A stretch of 49,433 nt of DNA, taken from positions 1 through 49,433 of the forward strand of contig JAKPJZ010000195.1 of NCBI GenBank assembly GCA_029553955.1, read 5' to 3'. The DNA is from Chloroflexota bacterium. Lineage in GTDB: Bacteria > Chloroflexota > Anaerolineae > SpSt-313. The position numbers and the translations under genes are program-made. Under the pieces are notes generated by a model. The model was not told the origin of the DNA. It worked only from the letters and a program-made list of their open reading frames with translations, and ran no database searches. Positions 44,888 through 49,433 of the stretch are shown here, piece after piece (within the stretch, counting starts at the first letter, position 1; every line of letters starts with the position of its first letter).

Positions 44888-46979
44888 GCGTCAACGCGCC
44901 GCAGTTGAGCGGCTCCACAACCGGGTCCTGCGCCGAGATGGTGATGACCGGCAGCCGCGAGAGCGCCGCATCCTGGCGCAGCTCGGCGAGCACCTGGTAG
45001 CCGTCGACGCCGGGCATGACCAGGTCCAGCAGCAGCAGGTCGGGGCGGCTGGTGCGCAAGATTTCGAGTGCGCGCTGGCCATCGGCGGCGCGCAGCAGGC
45101 GGTAGCCGCGCCCGTTGGAGGCGAGTATGCGCGTGAAGAGCTGCAGCGCTTCGGGGGTGTCGTCGACGACCAGGATGGAGCGCACCGGTCCGGGCACGTG
45201 CTCCACGGCTTCGAGGAGCATTTCGCGGGTGACGGGCTTGATCAGGCACTTGAGCACGCCCAGCCGCTGCACGGCCGAAGGCAGCCCTGGCGCCCGGCAG
45301 GTGATGATCGGGATGTTGAAGGGCAGCGCCGCCAGGTCTTCGGGCGGCGGCAGCCCCTGGGGCAGGCCGGCCTGGTTCACCACCAGTGCCCGCGCGGGCG
45401 ATTCCTTGAGGCTGGCCAGGGCCTCGTCGATGCTGCCGACCACGGTGACCTCGAAATCCTCCAGGCGGCGCGCGGCCAGTGGGGGCAGGCTGCCCTCCCC
45501 ATCCACGAACACCAGCCGCGGCAACACCTCATGCACCTCGGCGCGGCGTGGTCGCAGGCGTGCCTTGTATGGCCAGTAGGGGTTGAACCAGCGGCCCGTT
45601 TCCCCGCCGCCCTGGCCGGCCGGAGCGAGCGGCAGGCTGAAGTAGAAGGTTGTGCCCACACCCAGTGCGCTCTCGACCCACATGGTGCCCTGGTGCAGCT
45701 CTACCAGCCGCTTGCTGATGCTCAGGCCCAACCCAGTGCCGCCCTGGCGCTCTTGGAAGGGACGCTCGAGCTGGCGGAAGGGCTCGAAGAGCAGCGCCAG
45801 GTCCTCGGGCGCGATGCCGGGGCCGGTGTCGCTGACGCCCACCACCAACTCGTCACCCTTGCGCTGCGCGGTGATGCGCACGCCCCCCTGCTGAGCATAG
45901 CGCCCTGCGTTCGAGAGCAGGTTGAGCAGCACCTGGCGGATGCGCGTAGGGTCGCAGAGCACTGGGGGCAGATCATCGGGCGCCTCGACGTGCAGGTAGA
46001 GGCCCTTGGAGTCGTAGAGGGCACTGACGGCCTGCACGGCTTCTTCGATCAGCCTGCGCATGGCGCAGGGCTCGGGCGCCAGGCTGGTGTGCTCCGACTC
46101 GGCCTTGCTGAGGTCCAGCACGTCGTTGATGAGCTTGGAGAGGTGTTCGGCGTTGCGCTGGATGGCGGCGACATCGGCGAGCAGCTCGCGCGGCAGTCCC
46201 TGGCGGTAGGTGTGTGGCGCCTGAGTGATGAGGGCGCTAAAGCCGATGATCATGTTGAGGGGCGTGCGCAGCTCGTGGCTGACATTGGCCACAAAGGCCT
46301 CTTTGGCCCGGCGCGCCTCGTCGGCCAGGCGCTGGTTGATGGTCACAAGCTCGTTGAGGCGGGCCATCTGGCGGTTGGCAGCCTCCAGGTCTTCGGCCAC
46401 CTGGTGCAGCTCCACCTGGCGGTCGCGCGCCTGTTCGAGCAGCCGCTGCGCTTGTTGGTAGCTCTGCCACGACCAGGCCATCACCGTCTGCAGGGGGCGC
46501 AGGGCCGCCCAGGTCAGGCCGGCCGCGCCCCAGAGGATGGCCAACGCCGTCGGCGCGCCCGACCCCAGCGCGACGATGGCCGCCGACAGCACGAGCCCGC
46601 AGGCGATGCCCGCCCGGGTGCCGAGAAACGCCAGCACCAGGATGGCTGGCAGGGCAAACAGCGCCGGGGCGCTCACGCCCGGGTACCAGTACGACAGCGC
46701 CAGGATGGCGACGCTCAGGCTCCCGGCAAGGAGCAGGACCGCTGCCGGGTAGGCACGGCCGATGAGGCGCCAGCTCGCCCAGGCCGCGAGCAGCAGCATG
46801 CCGGCGAGAAGTTTTTCGCGGTCGAGATCGACCGTCGACGCCGGCGTGTGGACCAGGGCGACACCGGCGACCGCGGCGAGCGCTGCCACGACCAGAGGGA
46901 ACGACTCGACCTGCAGGCTGCGCAGACCGCGCTCAAAGTGGCGCTGGTCGGGCGACTCGGGGGCGGCGCTCATGGTCAT
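44766..46979 (-). CDS. membrane hybrid histidine kinase with two C-terminal receivers
   Basis: A 737-residue sensor kinase. Residues ~25-165 are about six membrane segments (LVVAALAAVAGVALV; LLAGMLLLAAWASWRLI; ILVLAFLG), then a coiled coil (~170-228). HisKA has NVSHELRTPLNMIIGF (His ~235) and HATPase has LLNLLSNAGRYA, DTGPGIAPED, GTGLGLSISKR. Receiver 1 (~505-620) looks degenerate, with NQAGLPQ instead of a clear Asp. Receiver 2 has SILVVDDTPEALQLF and LLLLDLVMPGVDGYQVLAEL. The ATG follows AAGAGGAG. It is probably the cognate kinase of the convergent, overlapping regulator gene. Confidence 0.9.
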   Translation of the reverse strand: MTMSAAPESPDQRHFERGLRSLQVESFPLVVAALAAVAGVALVHTPASTVDLDREKLLAGMLLLAAWASWRLIGRAYPAAVLLLAGSLSVAILALSYWYPGVSAPALFALPAILVLAFLGTRAGIACGLVLSAAIVALGSGAPTALAILWGAAGLTWAALRPLQTVMAWSWQSYQQAQRLLEQARDRQVELHQVAEDLEAANRQMARLNELVTINQRLADEARRAKEAFVANVSHELRTPLNMIIGFSALITQAPHTYRQGLPRELLADVAAIQRNAEHLSKLINDVLDLSKAESEHTSLAPEPCAMRRLIEEAVQAVSALYDSKGLYLHVEAPDDLPPVLCDPTRIRQVLLNLLSNAGRYAQQGGVRITAQRKGDELVVGVSDTGPGIAPEDLALLFEPFRQLERPFQERQGGTGLGLSISKRLVELHQGTMWVESALGVGTTFYFSLPLAPAGQGGGETGRWFNPYWPYKARLRPRRAEVHEVLPRLVFVDGEGSLPPLAARRLEDFEVTVVGSIDEALASLKESPARALVVNQAGLPQGLPPPEDLAALPFNIPIITCRAPGLPSAVQRLGVLKCLIKPVTREMLLEAVEHVPGPVRSILVVDDTPEALQLFTRILASNGRGYRLLRAADGQRALEILRTSRPDLLLLDLVMPGVDGYQVLAELRQDAALSRLPVITISAQDPVVEPLNCGALTLSRPQGLSGRDLMETVRALAQTLAPSPPTDGQAPQETPGD

Positions 46980-47020
46980 GGCGTGTGCTCCTCTTGAGCG
47001 AGAGGCGGGGCGACGCGCCC

Positions 47021-47049
47021 ATAGTAGCGCAGGGCACACGGGCTGTCAA
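47021..47049 (-). promoter_or_regulatory. promoter of the hybrid kinase
   Basis: Minus strand: TTGACA (47049-47044), a 17-bp spacer, and TACTAT (47026-47021). It lies against the end of the upstream methyltransferase gene. Confidence 0.7.
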
Positions 47050-47063
47050 AGCTGCCTCCGTCA

Positions 47064-47885
47064 CTACGAGCCCTTGGCATAGAACACCAGGGCGCCGCCG
47101 GCCCAGGCGCTGGGCAGGACATGGTCAGCGGCCTCGACGAGCAGTGTGACGGCGAGGTTGGCGGCGGCGGCCAGCGGGCGCACCCTGGCCAGCGGCCTGC
47201 AGGCCGCAACGAGTAGGCGGAGGGGCCAGGAACGCTCGCAATACTCGTTGTCAAAGTACTGCAACACGCGGTCGACGTAAATGAACCCCTTGTAGGCCGC
47301 GATTTCGGCCAGCGGCACAAAGCCCGCCGCGCGAAAGCGCGCGAACAGCGCCGCGGCCGGCTCGACGCCGACGTGGCCCTCGGGCGCGACGACGTAACGC
47401 TCGTAGAGCTCGGGGTAACGCCGTGCAAAGCGGCTTAGCGGATCGTCGGCACTGGTCTCCACATAATGCAGCGTCAGGCCACCGGGCGCCAGCACACGCC
47501 GCAGCTCGCGCAGCGCCTGGTCCTTGTGCTCGAGGGGGATGTGGCCCAGCAGGTCTCGGCTGACGGCGAGGTCAAAGCTCTCATCGGCGAAGGGCAGGGC
47601 GCACAGTCCGGCGCGCGCCAGGCCACCGTAGACCTGCGCGGCGCTCTGCAGCGAGCGCTGCGAGAGATCGACCCCGGCCACAGGCCCGATGCGGCTGAGG
47701 AAGCGCCAGCCGCCGCCACAGCCCACGTCGAGCACGCGCCCGTGCACGCCCTTGAGCCGCCGCACAAAGAAACGCTCCTTCTTGACCAGGTAGTTGCGCG
47801 GCGAGGCATCGCTGGCATCGGCCTCGGCCCAGCGGCCCTCGTAAAAGGCCGCTTCCTGCTCGGCGCTCGGCGCTCTGATATCCAT
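47064..47885 (-). CDS. class I SAM-dependent methyltransferase
   Basis: A 273-residue methyltransferase of unknown substrate. Motif I is VLDVGCGGGWRFLSRIG, followed by VAGVDLSQRSLQSA, LCALPFADESFDLAVSRDLL and LRRVLAPGGLTLHYVET. The C-terminal third has a hydrophobic helix (RLLVAACRPLARVRPLAAAANLAVTLL, in pieces), suggesting membrane contact. The N-terminus (AAFYEGRWAEADASD) is like UbiE/type 11 methyltransferases. The ribosome-binding site before the ATG is weak; the upstream region is the R1 repeat. Confidence 0.85.
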   Translation of the reverse strand: MDIRAPSAEQEAAFYEGRWAEADASDASPRNYLVKKERFFVRRLKGVHGRVLDVGCGGGWRFLSRIGPVAGVDLSQRSLQSAAQVYGGLARAGLCALPFADESFDLAVSRDLLGHIPLEHKDQALRELRRVLAPGGLTLHYVETSADDPLSRFARRYPELYERYVVAPEGHVGVEPAAALFARFRAAGFVPLAEIAAYKGFIYVDRVLQYFDNEYCERSWPLRLLVAACRPLARVRPLAAAANLAVTLLVEAADHVLPSAWAGGALVFYAKGS

Positions 47886-47905
47886 GGCATTTGTCCCACC
47901 ACATC

Positions 47906-48131
47906 AGGTCGTGTTCGCCAACCCGTAGCCTAGCAGGCTGTCGATGGTCCGTGGCGGCGACCGGCTTTCACGCTGCGCGCTATTCCGGTACGGGTCCCTA
48001 AAGGGTTTTGGCGGGTTGGTTAGCCCTGCCGGGCGCGCCAGGGCGGCCGGCAGGGCTAACCAACCCGCCAAAACCCTCCTGGATCAGGGCCGGATAGCCG
48101 CGGAGCAGTGCCCGGCTGCTACCAGGATGCT
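47906..48131. repeat. palindromic element J with truncated R1 repeat
   Basis: R1 piece AGGTCGTGTTCGCCAACCCG, TAGCCTAGC at 47906-47934. Flank GTGGCGGCGACCGGCTTTCA, CGCTGCGCGCTATTCCGGTA, CGGGTCCCTAAAGGG from 47951. The stem AGGGTTTTGGCGGGTTGGTT, AGCCCTGCCGG (48002-48032) pairs with 48047-48077. The right flank (48078-48131), in reverse AGCATCCTGGTAGCAGCCGG ... CCCTGATCCAGGAGGG, matches the left flank of element E. E and J are thus the same kind of element in opposite orientation. Confidence 0.85.
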
Positions 48132-48207
48132 CGGCCAGATTCCGTGCCCAGCGGCCTGTCGCCGGTGAGGCGTGCTCCGTCGGCAGCGAGCAAGCGTCAT
48201 GCCAGGG

Positions 48208-48306
48208 GCGTAATGCGTGATGCGTAATGCGTGATGCGTGAGGCGTGAGGCGTGAGGAGGGCTGTCTGGCATGGCGGGCATACTCCTTACGCATCACGCA
48301 TTACGC
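48208..48306. repeat. GCGTAATGCGTGATGCGTAA inverted repeat
   Basis: 48208-48227 is exactly complementary to 48287-48306. Between them are more GCGTGATGCGTGAGGCGTGA units. The right arm contains the stop codon of the DUF554 remnant. Same family as 3880-3972. Confidence 0.8.
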
Positions 48307-48656
48307 AACCGTAAACGCGCCGAGCCGTTCGAGGACGTAGGCGACGAGCGGGGCGATGGCAATCGCGGGCAGAAAGTTGGCCAGGCGGATGCGCTTGAGC
48401 TCGAGGAGCAGCAGGCCGATGCCCACGATGAGCACGCCGCCGGTGGCGGTCATCTCGGCGATCATGGCCGGGCTCATCGCCTGCTGGACGAGCCCGGCCA
48501 GCAGGCTGATGCTGCCCTGGTAGACGAGCACCGTCAGCAGCGAAAAGACCACACCGATGCCGAGCGACGAGGCAAACGCGAGGGCGGCCAAGCCGTCGAG
48601 GAGCGACTTGATCATCTGACGAGCACCGCCAGAACGTTGAGCAGCGTACCGATCAT
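48301..48656 (-). pseudogene. DUF554-family membrane protein, internally deleted
   Basis: A proper start exists: GGAGG nine nt before ATG at 48656, then MIGTLLNVLAVLV, the usual DUF554 beginning, stopped after 14 codons. In another frame the C-terminal half of the family is intact: KSLLDGLAALAFASSLGIGV, LVYQGSISLLAGL, EMTATGGVLIVGIGLLLLEL, IRLANFLPAIAIAPLV. The middle ~90 codons are missing and the join is out of frame. A shorter ORF starting at ATG 48672 in the second frame (123 residues) could still be translated. Confidence 0.75.
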
Positions 48657-48714
48657 CGGCCATATCCTCCATCAGGAATGCGCTGGCGGCCTCGTCGACG
48701 CCGCATCAATCAGA

Positions 48715-49218
48715 TCACTCGCCCCGGTATTGCTGGCCCACGATGGCCTCGTAGGCCGCCATGAGCACGTCGAAATGCTCGCGCTCGGCGGCCATCAGGT
48801 ACTGGTAGATCGCCTTTGCCGTATCGTCGGTGGCCTGCAGGGCGCCCTGGCGGTAGAGCTCATAGCTCTCGCTCTCTTTTTCCAAGGCGAACCAGAGGGC
48901 CTCCAACTCGTTGGCCCGCGGGCCGACGGCCTCGGCGCGCGCGGCGCCCTGGGGGAAGAGCGATTGGCTGAGGTCGCAGACGACGCCTGCGCAGCGCGCA
49001 TCGCCGGCCCAGCGGCCCGATGCCTGCAGGCTCTCGGCCTGGCGACGGATGATCCGCTGGTGATCGGCCTCCTGCTCGGCTAGCTCGAGGAACATTGTGC
49101 GGCCGCCGGCGTCGGTGGTGGCCGCGGCAGCCTCGCGGTAGAACGCCTCGCCGTCGATTTCGAGGCAGAGCGCTTGGTCGAGGACCTCGAGCGGCTTGCT
49201 GGCGGTGCTGTGGGACAC
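48715..49218 (-). CDS. rubrerythrin-type ferritin-like di-iron protein
   Basis: A 167-residue four-helix protein, probably a peroxide-reducing or iron-handling enzyme of anaerobes. Iron ligands are visible as LEIDGEAFYREAA (E20), the first ExxH EQEADH (E50/H53), EKESESYELYRQ and the second ExxH AEREHFDVLM. The rubredoxin domain of classical rubrerythrin is absent. The start is a GTG with AAAGGAGG upstream. It has its own promoter near the right edge. Peroxidase activity would require an external electron donor. Confidence 0.88.
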   Translation of the reverse strand: MSHSTASKPLEVLDQALCLEIDGEAFYREAAAATTDAGGRTMFLELAEQEADHQRIIRRQAESLQASGRWAGDARCAGVVCDLSQSLFPQGAARAEAVGPRANELEALWFALEKESESYELYRQGALQATDDTAKAIYQYLMAAEREHFDVLMAAYEAIVGQQYRGE

Positions 49219-49257
49219 GAAAGCCTCCTTTCAGAGGAAAACACGGACGACGCCAGC

Positions 49258-49263
49258 ATTATA
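49258..49263 (-). promoter_or_regulatory. extended -10 promoter element of the rubrerythrin-type gene
   Basis: Minus strand TGGTATAAT, with the TATAAT hexamer at 49263-49258; no convincing -35. The spacer to the gene is ~40 bp. Confidence 0.55.
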
Positions 49264-49366
49264 CCACATGGGCAGCTCTTTGGCGCACGACCCGGGGTAT
49301 ATCCCAGAATCGTCTGTGTATTTCAGGCCCGAATGATGCGTATGGCCTCGGCGTCTGCCGCCCGCG

Positions 49367-49433
49367 CCCGAGGCTCCCGTGGTAAGCCTCGGGCTACAGA
49401 AACAAAGCCCCTATGGGGCTGGTGTCGCCCCTG
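49367..49433. repeat. CCCGAGGCT...AGCCTCGGG and AGCCCCTATGGGGCT hairpins
   Basis: Two adjacent small hairpins: CCCGAGGCT/AGCCTCGGG (49367-49393) and AGCCCC-TAT-GGGGCT, joined by ACAGAAACAA. The window ends here, so the full extent is unknown. Confidence 0.65.

Overview
The window is about 49 kb of GC-rich bacterial chromosome. I infer a member of the Chloroflexota, probably Anaerolineae-like. The basis is indirect: the rRNA genes are split up, interspersed GTCATTGCGAG-type repeats are very dense, a CdaA-CdaR pair sits beside Der, the A-adding enzyme is a DHH-CBS-polymerase fusion, and a rubrerythrin-type protein suggests an anaerobe or microaerophile. No 16S rRNA, tRNA, CRISPR array, transposase or phage gene was found. 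The assignment should be settled with the 23S rRNA or a marker protein.

Layout. (1) 1-4.1 kb: 5S rRNA, a 40-bp-arm hairpin, a strong promoter, 23S rRNA, then a second identical 5S. The 23S carries a ~240-nt intervening sequence in helix 45 built from the genome's own repeats. (2) 4.4-7.9 kb: glmU-cdd-membrane protein-methyltransferase, tightly packed. (3) 7.9-12.4 kb: argF-cdaA-cdaR-der, one promoter, mostly ATGA junctions. (4) 12.5-17.8 kb (minus): a broken RelE/YafQ toxin with its antitoxin, a miaB gene with repeat-derived coding insertions, and uvrA. (5) 18.3-26.5 kb: lipoprotein, PAS histidine kinase, 6-phosphogluconolactonase, an Ntn-hydrolase-like protein, and the A-adding tRNA nucleotidyltransferase fusion. 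(6) 27-33 kb: two tandem double-psi-beta-barrel exported proteins, an ECF sigma factor, a 1,207-residue anti-sigma/beta-propeller protein, and a small protein with a duplicated Cys domain. (7) 33.5-39.4 kb: sugar-nucleotide epimerase, trmI, aspS, an FMN-binding split-barrel protein and a glycerophosphodiester phosphodiesterase. (8) 39.9-43.1 kb (minus): ugpB-ugpE-ugpA-like glycerol-3-phosphate transporter, functionally matched to the phosphodiesterase. (9) 43.6-49.2 kb: response regulator and hybrid kinase genes overlapping tail to tail, a methyltransferase, a DUF554 gene remnant and a rubrerythrin-like protein.

The most unusual content is non-coding. Nearly every spacer holds a structured repeat. 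One class is a set of long, almost perfect palindromes with arms of about 18-48 bp. Several share a constant base beginning GGGTTTTGG, or conserved outer flanks, but have stem sequences unrelated from copy to copy. Other classes are the GTCATTGCGAG two-hairpin repeat, a GCGTAATGCGTGATG repeat, a GGTCGTGTTCGCAAACCCGTAGCC repeat (cited in pieces below), 48-bp and 84-bp tandem repeats and CGCAGAGG repeats. Members of these families have entered the 23S rRNA gene, miaB and the anti-sigma gene without visibly destroying them. All functional statements rest on reading motifs by eye; no database search was run.
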